A DNA stretch of 37,696 bases. Origin: Saccoglossus kowalevskii. Its lineage: Eukaryota; Hemichordata; Enteropneusta; Harrimaniidae. Numbering within the stretch: position 1 is the first letter of the stretch; every line of letters starts with the position of its first letter. Positions 26,345 through 37,486 of this stretch are shown here, piece by piece. The notes beneath the pieces were generated by a model that worked only from the letters and a program-made list of their open reading frames with translations, was not told the origin of the DNA and ran no database searches. The DNA lies in the NCBI RefSeq assembly GCF_000003605.2, contig NW_003119935.1:44833-82528 (forward strand). Direction: 5' to 3'. The translations under genes were made by a program, and so were the position numbers.

Positions 26345-26388
26345 ATCTAGAATATTCCACCCAGATACAGTACGGTTCTAGAACATTC
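26345..26388. promoter_or_regulatory. Heat-shock elements 2 and 3
   Basis: ATCTAGAATATTC at 26345-26357 fits TTCnnGAAnnTTC but for one base, and TTCTAGAACATTC at 26376-26388 fits exactly. Without the retrotransposon they would sit within about 60-90 bp of element 1, upstream of the minus-strand TATA candidate. Element 2 could instead be a target duplication copy of element 1 (TCTAGAAT-TTC shared). Confidence 0.4.
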
Positions 26389-26551
26389 TCAGTGACACGG
26401 AAGTGGTAAATAAGTCGTATGCGACAAATACATTAAACTATATTGCTCCATTTCATTGTTATCACATTCTCATATTAGCATATTTTTGACTATATTCTTT
26501 TACAGCCACTCGTTAAACACAGGTTTGTCAGACGTTATAATCATCTTTGTA

Positions 26552-26716
26552 TTAAAGCGGTAGAGTCGTCATCTGCGCATGCGTCAGATAGGCTTAGCGT
26601 GTCATTGTTTACAAACAAGCGTCTACCCATGAGCCTTTGCGGTTTTAGTGTGTGTTGTTATCGTCGCTTGGGACTCAATTTCCGCGCTTGCGCAGGTGAC
26701 GACCCCCCCGCTTTAA
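26552..26716. mobile_element. TTAA-bounded MITE, family 2 (165 bp, ~32-bp inverted ends)
   Basis: Left end TTAAAGCGGTAGAGTCGTCA then TCTGCGCATGCG; the right end, reverse-complemented, reads TTAAAGCGGGGGGGTCGTCA then CCTGCGCAAGCG. By hand 27 of 32 positions match. The left inverted repeat includes TGCGCATGCG, which resembles the animal NRF-1 site. No coding capacity. It differs from family 1 beyond TTAAAG. Confidence 0.85.
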
Positions 26717-26752
26717 GCGTCCAATTCAACTAATGCCAGATTTTTCACACAC

Positions 26753-26772
26753 GAAAAAAAAAAAAAAAAAAA
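26753..26772. repeat. Poly-A tract
   Basis: About 18 As within a short non-repetitive stretch. No SINE body is evident on its left. Confidence 0.85.
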
Positions 26773-27072
26773 TTCAATCACACATATTCATTAGGCTCTT
26801 CATTATCCTTGTGAACTTGTTTCGCTGTCTACTAAACAAGTGTACTTTTAGTTTTCTTTCTTGTCTCCACTGATGCATTATTACGATTTTTAAACTCCGC
26901 CTTTGTCATGCTTTCGGTTTTACAAAGGCGAATTTCTGCCAATATTTGTGAATAATTTCGATGGTTTGTTACTAGACAGGCCAATGATCGTCTCTGAGAA
27001 ATATCTATATGAAGTTACAAGTTGAAACACCTTTTCTTGCGCCCTCTAGTTACGACGGTTTTTTGTAACGCA

Positions 27073-27146
27073 ATCATGACGTCGTTGGGTCACAGTCCCT
27101 CAACACCGTGTTGAGGGACTGTGGTTGGGTGAAGCGATGTCATGAT
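27073..27146. repeat. Nested hairpin with 33-bp perfect core
   Basis: Core arms CACAGTCCCTCAACAC (27091-27106) and GTGTTGAGGGACTGTG (27108-27123) are perfect with one central base. Outside them ATCATGACGTCG (27073-27084) pairs with CGATGTCATGAT (27135-27146) with one mismatch. The GTTGGGT blocks between the two stems do not pair; they are direct copies. Confidence 0.9.
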
Positions 27147-27192
27147 ATACAAATTTTGTTATCTCAACAAAATTGTATTGACGGGCGAGTCG

Positions 27193-27256
27193 GGAGTTCG
27201 ACTCACTTGGCAGATAACACTGGAGAAATACAAGGTTCGATCCAAAGGAATACACA
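27193..27256 (-). repeat. Dispersed short repeat D, minus copy
   Basis: Read on the minus strand it matches 28448-28503, sharing TGTGTAT-CCTTT, AGTGTTATCTGCCAA and GAGTC. It includes GGTTCGATCC on the plus strand, which looks like a tRNA B box, but no tRNA fold fits around it. Confidence 0.5.
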
Positions 27257-28096
27257 TTAGCTCATTACGGGTAGTTTAGCTTTGTTGCTGAAGCCATTCA
27301 TCGAGGATGGTGCCGACTGTTCCCCTTTATTACAAAATCTCACATACTCCAGGGCCTGGCAGAGTAAACATGTGCTCGACCAATGGCTGCTGCCAATGGG
27401 ACAATCACGTGATTACCTGGAGTGTGTCTGAAAGCTAAAGCAATGCCATGTTGTCACTGTATACAACTAGTAAACAATGTGTTTATACAACTCTTGTAAT
27501 ATATGTTTATAATATCTACCTTAGACATACAAGTTGTTGATTCTAAATAATCCTGCAACGTCGTGTGAACCAAACGTGTATACTCGATGTCACCATGGTA
27601 ACACACCTCTCTCCAAGCATTCTGGGATATCCTTTATCTCATGTGCGTGGCTTTACGTTAACTTCCAATAAATGACTATAAAATTGTTACAAAGTTGCAT
27701 TACAAGAGACTAAAATTCTTTAAATGGTCTATTCGATGAATGTTTAAACGATTAAATAAGGTTATATAAAGGTACAAAAGTTACGTACTGTATTGTATAT
27801 AATGAAAATAAAGTGCTTATATAGATATTTTATGAATAACTTTTTTACTACCGTATCGATGCCATTCACCTTATAACATAAATAAAATGGAAACATAACA
27901 ATATTTGTAAGGGAGATTGTCAGCATATTGGTATCGCTACATACTGCTTTCCAGCGGAGTTTGTTAAACGCGGTAGTCGTCGAGATATATGGGTCTCATA
28001 TAAACAAAGAGTACAAACTGAGACGATTCCAAGCTTTAATTAGGTAATTTTTACGTGATTGGAAGATATCGATGGAGTCACCAGCGGTAGCAGTGC
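27257..28096. other. Intergenic, nothing recognised
   Basis: Non-repetitive DNA with no supported exon; a CTGTTCCCCTTTATTAC phrase near 27318 resembles the end of MITE family 1 but has no left partner. Confidence 0.4.
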
Positions 28097-28167
28097 AAGT
28101 TGCGCCAAGGTCAAACCTCATACTTGTGATTTCCATTTGAAAAGCACATTGGACCATCGCGCTTTAA
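28097..28167 (-). mobile_element. Dispersed repeat, family C, minus copy
   Basis: Contains the 26-base block (28109-28134) shared with the copy at 18118, and ends CTTTAA at 28162-28167. See that entry. Confidence 0.6.
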
Positions 28168-28447
28168 GCAATGAGTCGTCAATCGAAAGCATAATATACG
28201 GAATGTTAACACACATTATGTGTATACATATACTGTAGTAAGTATTTGCAAGGCTATTTACCCTTAAAAGTCAATACCTAAATAACTTACAGCTATTGGT
28301 TGATAAAATATATAACATATGCCCACTGGCAGTTAACAGATGTGTAAGCAATTATTGTAAATAGAGTGGGGAGGCAGAAAGCTCGAAGACGAGCACATTG
28401 TGACCGGCTGGCTGTTAACAAGGTTGGCTATCTGTGATTACTTCAAG

Positions 28448-28503
28448 TGTGTATCCTTTATGCCTTTAGGTGTAAGTGTTATCTGCCAATCGAGTCCAAG
28501 TCC
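28448..28503 (+). repeat. Dispersed short repeat D, plus copy
   Basis: Inverted relative to 27193-27256; shared core AGTGTTATCTGCCAA. Confidence 0.5.
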
Positions 28504-29160
28504 ATGCACACTACGAGTACTTGTGAAGGCATTTTTACTCATTTACGATATAGAATCGCCTAACCGCTAGAGAGCGTCGATATCAAAAACATTATTTTTA
28601 TTGATGGACTACCACAGTCGAAACAATGTCGACCATGTGAATGGGCCTGTCTGTCACACATTTACGTTACGGGAGCGCTTCGTCGCTAGAAGACGCAAAT
28701 GATAGTAACGGCAATTGTATGCTCGTTTGACCTTTTCCACACAAACTTTTGAAAAAAATAATTATTATGCATCCTTCCTTATTCTTATCTCCCTATATCG
28801 GTAATTTATCAAACTTCAACATCAACGATAATGAAATGGAATAATGATCGATCGTAATTATAAGTCGGCTAATAAGTAATTCTTTCATATCATCTGATCT
28901 ACTGATTCCATTATCGATTGATTGGCATGCCACAGTAAACATGATGCCAGGTTCTGATAAAAGAGCTATTTCTGAGTCACGTGACAATTAGGTAATTATT
29001 GTCAGTTTCACAACAGTAAATACGTTTTTTTTTCTTGTTAGTCAAATGTCAACCTATTTATAAAGTCTACATGCAATCGTTTACACTTGATTGCAAATGG
29101 TGACTAATCTGTCGGAAACACAGAAAAATAAAGAAATTACGTGAACTGGGATAGGAATAG
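28504..29160. other. Intergenic, nothing recognised
   Basis: Non-repetitive, no gene supported. Confidence 0.4.
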
Positions 29161-29236
29161 GACGCATGCGCTCAATTAAGGTAGTTAAAGACGCATGCGC
29201 TCAATTCATGTGGGGGTAACGACGCATGCGCTCAAT
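29161..29236. promoter_or_regulatory. Three direct copies of GACGCATGCGCTCAAT
   Basis: Exact 16-base copies at 29161-29176, 29190-29205 and 29221-29236, 29 and 31 bp apart, with unrelated spacers. GCATGCGC resembles half or more of an NRF-1 site. It may be a regulatory cluster or a decayed minisatellite; no gene start is recognised nearby. Confidence 0.45.
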
Positions 29237-31726
29237 GAGGTGGATAACTAGGATGTTCGCCTGATTCCTCATAGAATTAATGCGTATTTACGCCAATATT
29301 TCCTTGCATCCTAAAACACACCATTAATCATGTCTGTACACTTCAATGTAATGTAAAATGAAGGACGGTGGTGGCATTTGTTTTGCGTGAAGTTACGATC
29401 AATCTTTATAAGTTCTACTCAGTGATATTATGTATTTCGTCTCACTTGAAAACAGAAATGATTTAAACCTCATTTTATCACGCGATATTCGGACAAATGT
29501 TTTGTTGCTCAGTTCATACTAGAGAAGATGTCTCAGCTGCACTAAATTTCCAACACACTTTAATCAACAACACGAGTTAATTATTTCTGTGTTTCACAAC
29601 TCAACGGAAAAGTAATTTCCTCAAACCGGAAGTCATAAGCTCGAGTGGTATTATGGGTATTTTAGTGAAACCAACTGCCCAAATCATTGTCATGCCAGTC
29701 TTGTGTTACTTATACTGTTTGATCGGGTAATTGTTGACAGTTAAAAGCTTGTACATGTCAATGTTTATTAAACATTTCTACGCGCCCGTCGCTGACATCG
29801 CAGTCTAACATGTTAGGCCTAATGTGATTTTATTTGAACTTTTAAATTGTCTAGTTTTGTGTAATTAGTCCAACAAATAGAACAACGTTATACAATTCAG
29901 ACGAAAGTTCTATCGACAATTCGGTTTCCAAAATCGAGTAAATAATACATGTAATATATATATATATATATTGCTAATACAGTTTATGACTTTTTGAAAT
30001 GATTTCCTAACACGTAAACAACTGGGGATTTATTATTACTTTTGTTGGATGTTACATTTTCGATATATTAACATTGGATCAAAATTTATAGTGATGTACA
30101 CAAATTCTGCCCATAAAATGCTATTGTGTCATTTGAATATTTTTACAGGCAAACAAGCATACTAACATATAATGGGCTAATATTACTTTGTGAGAATTCT
30201 CAGAACAAAGGCATTAAAATGGTTTATTGGAGGTTACGATACAATATACATGTTATGGATATCAATGCGATATAGAGAAATAATCTCCTAATCATACATA
30301 GGTATAATGATCTGAATATTCCACCTTGGGGCAAACATATATGGTTACACAGTAAAGGTCACCGTGTTTTAGCGAACTAAATACGTGGGCTGAATGTTAC
30401 GACTACAGAGCAGTTCGGGCTTTGTATTCCGTTACCGCATGTAATTATACTTTGCGAGTGATTATTCATTTTTAATAACAAAATAATCCATTTGTTGGTT
30501 TCTGTAACACGTCCAATTTTTTGTATACGTCATAATGATCCGTTTGCAGTTTGTTTAAAAAAATAAAATTAAAATTATCATTTGATATAAAATCAATTGT
30601 TTGTAACTATGTAAATGTTTTATTTATTATATCATGAACTCCTGGATGTGATTAACGCTTTCTACAACGAGCTGTTGACGGTGCGTGCCGTGCATCGAGC
30701 TTCGAACCAGCCTGCAGGGTCACTGACGTAATCAAAACAACCTATCACTCGCACTCGAAACCAGCAAATCGTCTATTGGAATATTGATTCGGTCATTGAT
30801 CCCGGAATTAATGTAAGCTGTCAGCGGATTTGATATACCTACGTAAATGTGGATACAATGCTATAAACCATTGTTTCGAATGTAACGGAGTAGTTTGCAC
30901 TGATTTGAATACTGAAGTAAACATTTATCCTAAACGTGCATAATTATTTTCACATTTGTTTGCAAAATTGTCAATCAACTCCTGTAGTTATTTAGAAATT
31001 ATGATTTAGAAAATTATTGTAAAATACAAAGATACAAATTACCTCAGTTTTTCGTTTAATTACTCGTGTTCCGTCGAACCAATTGCGCCAGGTAACATGT
31101 TCTACTGTCAATCAATATTTACATTTGCAACGTCATAAATTTATTGCATCAGTTTTTCCACTTTGTTATGTATTCGAATTGTTTTGTTATTTGTTGATCA
31201 AATGGTTTAAATTCTCATTGGCCTCTGAACATCTTATGTAAATTTATTTCGTGACAAAGGTTGAATGCGAAGAATTAAACATGACCTGGCTGATTTTACG
31301 ACTGCCAAGTTATAAAAAATATTTAACACAAAAAAGTATAATTTTCTGTATTGGCATATATCAACTGTAAGTATAATTAGTCTGGGAATATATTAACAGT
31401 AAAGTGAATGATAACCATTAATGCTAATTAAAAAGGACTGCGCGTGTATTTTAATCAAGTGACACCCATACAACAACATGAATACGTTTTAAATGTAGTG
31501 TTGACGTCATAGTATGGTTCAGTGATTTTAGAATTTCACACATCCATCTATTTTTATCGTATCATGTATTTGTTGTTAGAAAAATATCTCGTTACAAACT
31601 ACAATTTCAAAACACGCTTAGTAGATTTTATTGGTTCCCGGGTATTTGGTAATTTACCTGCCAGCTTTGAAAATGACGCGCTGATGTAACCGTAAAATGA
31701 TAAAATGGGATACAACTGTGCAACAA
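29237..31726. other. Intergenic, mostly unique sequence
   Basis: No gene, RNA or array is recognised. It has a TA run near 29957-29971 and a CRE-like phrase ACTGACGTAATCAAA at 30722-30736 that recurs at 36373-36387. Confidence 0.4.
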
Positions 31727-32316
31727 GGTGGCTGCCAAATCATGTGACTGGTCATTTTTCTCTCATAATAAACTTTAGCCGTACATGCTACATGCAAAAT
31801 ATCACGAGAAATAAATTCCCCAAACTTTAGTCATTTTTGCCGAAAATCTAAGATGGCGGCCAAACCATGTACCGATCAAATTTATTTTATTTTGCTCATA
31901 ATAACCTTTAGTCATACATGCTATATGCAAAATATCGAGTTAATTGGTTAAAATACTTCTAAGAAACCAATGCCCTAATTTGTGTTCATTTTAGACGAAA
32001 ATTGTAGTTGGCGGCTACGCCTCAAAATTATTTTATTTTTCTAATAAAAATGTTGCCATATATGCTACCGCCATAAATCCAGTTGATCGGTTTAAGCACT
32101 CTTGAGAAACAAATGTCCCATTGTTTTTTTCTTTTTTGGCAAAAACCAAGATGGCGGCTAAGCCATGACTGATAAAAACTATTTTATTTTTCACGTATAA
32201 AGCTATGGCCATATATTCTACATGTCATATATCCAAGTGATCGGTTTAAGCACTCCTGAGAAACAAATGTCCCAAATCATTGCCTTTTTTGACGAAAATC
32301 CGAGATGACAGCAAAA
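31727..32316. repeat. Diverged tandem repeat, about four units of 125-155 bp
   Basis: Each unit repeats GATGGCGGC-AA-CCATG (near 31728, 31853, 32008, 32150 and a trace at 32303), a TTTATTTT phrase, ATACATGCTA-ATG, and GAGAAACAAATGTCCCA-like and GACGAAAAT phrases. The last two units are the most alike, for example GATCGGTTTAAGCACTC in both. Confidence 0.75.
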
Positions 32317-32340
32317 TTACCATACTAATCCGAATTATGT

Positions 32341-32352
32341 GGGGGGGGGGGG
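32341..32352 (+). repeat. Poly-G tract
   Basis: Twelve Gs directly after the diverged tandem repeat. Confidence 0.9.
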
Positions 32353-32635
32353 TCGGTATAAAGGTGTAACATGGATAAATCGAATGGACAATCACAAAGA
32401 TCTTCAAAACTCGAATAAACATTATACATGGATGCTAAGACAATTTTCAGAACAATGCTCTGTGGTTCTGAATAAGATTTTCAAACATGGCGGAAAAGGT
32501 ACGTGGCCGCTAACCTTTGCATTAACAATGTACCATAGACCCTTGATGGCTGCCAAACCTCGGGCAACTGTTTTCAAATTCTAAGGCGACAAAGAAAGGG
32601 TGGAATAAGTAGAAGAAGAAAAATGGTTTTCAAAC

Positions 32636-33442
32636 AAAGACAAGCTAGCAAAATACACATTTGTTTACAATTGAGACATGCTAGAACATTCCGTACACAC
32701 TTGCTCTAGTCTGAGACAAGATAGCACAATCTATACAGACCTGTTTCAATTTGAGAGAAACTATCAAAATCCACAAGAATTTGTTTCAGAGTCAGACCAA
32801 ATAATCTATACAAATTTGTTTACGACTGATACAAATCCATACACACTGTTTTAGACTGAGACAAGCTAGCAAAATCCATACACACTGTTTTAGACTGAGA
32901 CAAGCTAGCAAAATCCATACACACTGTTTTAGACTGAGACAAGCTAGCAAAATCCATACACACTGTTTTAGACTGAGACAAGCTAGCAAAGTCCATACAC
33001 ACTGTTTTAGACTGAGACAAGCTAGCAAAATCCATACACACTGTTTTAGACTGAGACAAGCTAGCAAAATCCATACACACTGTTTTAGACTGAGACAAGC
33101 TAGCAAAATCCATACACACTGTTTTAGACTGAGACAAGCTAGCAAAATCCATACACACTGTTTTAGACTGAGACAAGCTAGCAAAATCCATACACACTGT
33201 TTTAGACTGAGACAAGCTAGCAAAGTCCATACACACTGTTTTAGACTGAGACAAGCTAGCAAAATCCATACACACTGTTTTAGACTGAGACAAGCTAGCA
33301 AAATCCATACACACTGTTTTAGACTGAGACAAGCTAGCAAAATCCATACACATTTGTTGTACACATGTTTTCGTACACTCTTGTTTCGGATTGAGACAAA
33401 ATTCATACAATTTTTTAGGAGAATGAGAAGCTGCAAAATCTC
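32636..33442. repeat. 39-bp minisatellite with homogenised centre
   Basis: Thirteen near-identical units run from 32836 to 33342 (unit start TCCATACACACTGTTTTAGA), with strongly degenerate units on both sides (32636-32835 and 33343-33442). An A-to-G variant at 32991 recurs at 33225, six units away. Two minus-strand frames stay open for over 200 codons because the unit is 13 codons with no stop, giving VWILLACLSLKQC or MDFASLSQSKTVC repeats. I do not regard these as genes. Confidence 0.95.
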
Positions 33443-33542
33443 TACATACTTGTATCGCCGAAAAGAATAAGGATAAGCGGACGAAGTTGATTGAGATCAA
33501 AGAGTAAAGCCAGGAAGGTTTTGATCACACTAAAATCGCACT

Positions 33543-33544
<2 letters not shown>

Positions 33545-33581
<37 letters not shown>
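33545..33581. repeat. TC microsatellite
   Basis: About 18 TC dinucleotides. Confidence 0.97.
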
Positions 33582-33582
<1 letters not shown>

Positions 33583-36500
33583 AGAACATCCCCCGTGACG
33601 ATGTTATATATAGCGTAATTTCTTGGCAGTGATACTCGTCGCTGACACATTTTCGTAGCATTAAAATGCTTATAACTCTCCGATATTTAAGCATTTGTAT
33701 TAAAGAGTTGAGTATCTAAAGGAGATACATGTGAAAACGAGTTCAGCTTTCAAAAGCATTTGTAATAGTAAATGCAGCGTTTTGTAGTTTGTAGGAAATT
33801 TATCTCAAACAAAACCAGTCTATCGCATCGATAATCATGCTGAGTATTAATCAATAAAGTCAGTTAAACCTATGCTATTTTTTGTTGTGAAGTCGGGAAA
33901 GAGATATTGACAACTTGAATGTTAAGCGTGGGTGGAAATCATGTTGTGCAGCTGTTGGGCTGATTGGTACGTCGATATGTATTACGTAATGACCTAAGAC
34001 TGTGAATATAAAGAACATGTAGGATGCATGTAGGTAGACGTGGCCGATTCTCGGGTATATTAGCTTTATTAGTGAATAAAACCTCATTGCCAAGAGAAAT
34101 ATTAACTTAACGTATGTCTTCGTATTCAGCTAATATTCCATTAGCCATGTAGTACAGCTAACGTATATGATGTGAAAGACCGCAGTTACATTTAATATCT
34201 GTATCGGTTGGTAAATTCTACGATTTGTTTTTTTATTATATAACCAAAAGATTACCATTTAACATGGCATTGTCACTACAAAATTATCTATTATATAAGT
34301 GTTTGTTTGGCTCAATCTAATGGCATGGCACATTCTGTATATGGGATTGACAGGTCAATTCATTATACTAACATTAATTATCTTATCGTGATATGATAGA
34401 CCACGTGACATTGTTTATGGAATTCATCATTTGATTGCTGACAAAAATAATCTCGTTTTTGGAACATGTTTGTTGCTTTAACAGCAAAACTTAGAAACAT
34501 ACATCTACATGTTTGACAAGTTACTTGTTATGTTCCTGTGAATAATACTTAAACCGGCTAACCTTTCAGGAAAGGTGTTATCTTCGGTTGCATTCATACG
34601 TATGTAGCATACAATAGGGTGTCTTGTTAGTTTGTTTTCATTCGTTATTTTTATAATCTCGTTGCTCGTAACAACATTATTGGTTATGGGGTTTTCTATC
34701 ACGATAGACCCGGGGTTGTATGCGAGGTTATGTTTCCCCTACCATTGTTGACGAGATTAAATATATAGGCTTTATTTTCAATAATCGTCTTACATGTACA
34801 TAGAACAGCTATGTTAGGAACATTGTGTCTCGTACTAAAATATTGTTTTTGTTTTATGACTATATAAATCGCCAGAAATTCCAATTTTAGAATAAAGCCC
34901 GCCGGCCTGAAATATACATTCTATTCAACAAGAAGAGTTGGAGCGTGTCTAACGTTAAGAAATGTGTATCCAGGCAGTGTATTATTGTATTTATCTTAGT
35001 CATCTGTAACATTGTATCCGAATGTATTGCGTGTAATAAGAGTAATATTGATAATGCTAAAAATCTCTCTGCACATTTGTTGTAGTGTTCCCAGTTTACG
35101 TATTTCCTCGTAAGAGAAGAACTTCTACGCATGCTTCGTGTCAACATCGTTTTATCGCCACTCATTAGTTGCTTAACTAGTCATGTAACAACACATTTTA
35201 CTAGGTGATTGGCCTGACTGTTAGATTTGTTAACCTCTATTTTTAGAAGCGTTTATTTTTTGTTTTTAAGTTTTATATTCCATATTGATTGCCTTATCGT
35301 AATCGTGATCAATTCCTGGTATTTTTTTTATGATAATAAGTAAATAAATAATAATGAAAAATAATATCAACCTTTTTAGAAAACAAACATGAACGTGTTT
35401 TAAGCCTCCACACACTGGAAAGCAAGCATTACCGTTTACAGAAAAAAACAAAACAATGTATTATTGTTCTGACGACAGCGAATATGATTAAGTATGCATC
35501 AAGGTAGCCTCGTTTTGAAACTTGGCCATGTTAAATTGAGGATGTTGGCAATGCTCTCTAGCAGATCACCAATCAGCTAGAGCCTGGCGCACCGCTGAAC
35601 TTAGACAGGTAACGTACATTTAGTGTTATTGGGTATGAAACAAGTTGTATTTCGATTACATGGCGTTAACATAACTTTCACGTAAGCTTCGATCAATTCT
35701 ATTGTATTAGTATGACCATGAATGTTTTTAATTTCTGTATCTGTGATCTCAGAGTATAAGTGGTGTCAACTCCTGACACTCTCTGCAGTGTATTGCAGTA
35801 TTTGACCTAAATGTTTATTTAAATCGCGCACCGTGTCCCAGTATCTAACGGTTCCTTAATTAATAACACATATATTAAATGGGGATATTTATTTGGATTT
35901 TAAAATGATATTCTGTATAGCTCAACACCCGTGGTTATAAAAGAATAATTTTGTTTTTAATTCATCCAATTTAGGATCCTTTTAAATTGTTTTCTGAGAA
36001 CCAATATGTACCAATGACCGATTTCCCGACATGGTATAACATAGACTAATAACATTATATTTTGTTTTCTATTATTTTGTAATTAAATAATCATAAAAAC
36101 TCACTAAACACATCTCAAATGCTTTGATATGTGACGCAAATGCACATTTTCAGCGTTGTATACGATTTAACAGCAGTTCCACGAAATTCGTCAACACACG
36201 TATGTGGCCGTTATTTAGTTCTTTTTAGTTCCTTGCATGGAAGGACCCCAATACCTTCCACGTTAGAAGCTAGTTCATTTATCACTGAAATAATGTCTCA
36301 TAATGACATGGAAGGTAACTTGTTCTACGTGAAGTAGTGGTGAAATCCGGTGATTGTGAACCCATCGAGTCGACTGACGTAATCAAACAGATTATCACGC
36401 GCATCACAGCCACGTGTGTTTCAGTTCGGGTTACCCGCACATTGTGTTGTTGATGACAGGCGTAAACGCCTTTGTAGTGAGTATTATCATTAGCGCGATT

Positions 36501-37486
36501 CGTTCTGTGTTCATGACACGGCATTTCTGTACGCCTTGACAGTTAACTCTATGAATATTATAGTATGTGGCATATATACATCGGGCAGCATTGACCATGG
36601 TTACTGAAATGAAATAGTCTTAATTATTTATTACAGAAAAAAATATTGTTAATAAAATACGAAAAACACGTATGCCAAACACAATGGATTAGACAAGCAT
36701 TAATCATTGAGTAAGTCGTTGAGGATCGGATTTAGGATAATAAGCTTCACTGAAAACAGTATTACTGTAAATATTTGGAAATGAGTAAACATGTTTTTAA
36801 AAGTTACTTCCTAACATATGATATAGACATTCCAGTTGTGTTAATGACGTATGCATCATCGTCCCCGGCAGAAAAGTCGGAAAACTACACGCTGGAATGA
36901 GAATATAATTTAGCGGTCTTTCTTTTAAATATGCCATTTGAAGTAAATGCACTCATTTTCTCTGAGATCTATCATCCTAAAGGCTGGAGCAATTGTCAAG
37001 TAACGAGCCCTCAAATAACCGGAAAATTGAAATTGTCCATTGCTATACATACATACATGCACGCACGCACGTCGCAGTCACTGCCCACACTCGGAGCAGG
37101 GTCACCGACTTTTCTCTCGCAATGATTTCAAACTGGTAATCGTTTGTACATCATTACAAGCCTCGTTGTCATTATTAGTTATTATTAGATCGAAACCACT
37201 GAGAACATTTTCTGATTATAAAAAAATATATATCCGAGAAACCAAGTTCTTGATAAGTCTCTCATATCCCTTAAACGCGTCTATTTGGTGCTTGTTTTAC
37301 TCCTAAAGAAACAAACCGTGCAGGTATAATTTTTTCGAAGCCAAATTTATTTTCCAGATGTATTGCACAAACCTGCTGATCTCCCAATAACGCCAGGAGC
37401 ACTGATATTACGTGGCGTACGATCCAAATCAGATGTTTTAGTTTGACACTTCTTTCAAAAGTTTAAAACACATTTCGTATTCCAAT
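33582..37486. other. Intergenic, nothing recognised
   Basis: Nearly four kb of mostly unique, AT-rich DNA. Open frames are short with no domain or splice context. The only noted item is the repeated CRE-like phrase at 36373-36387. Confidence 0.4.

Noticed and set aside
27181-27250. tRNA gene near GGTTCGATCC
   Set aside because: No acceptor, D or anticodon stems can be drawn around the B-box-like sequence.
32792-33500. Two overlapping minus-strand reading frames of over 200 residues
   Set aside because: They translate the 39-bp minisatellite in two frames; the length comes from a stop-free unit that is a multiple of three, not from selection on protein.
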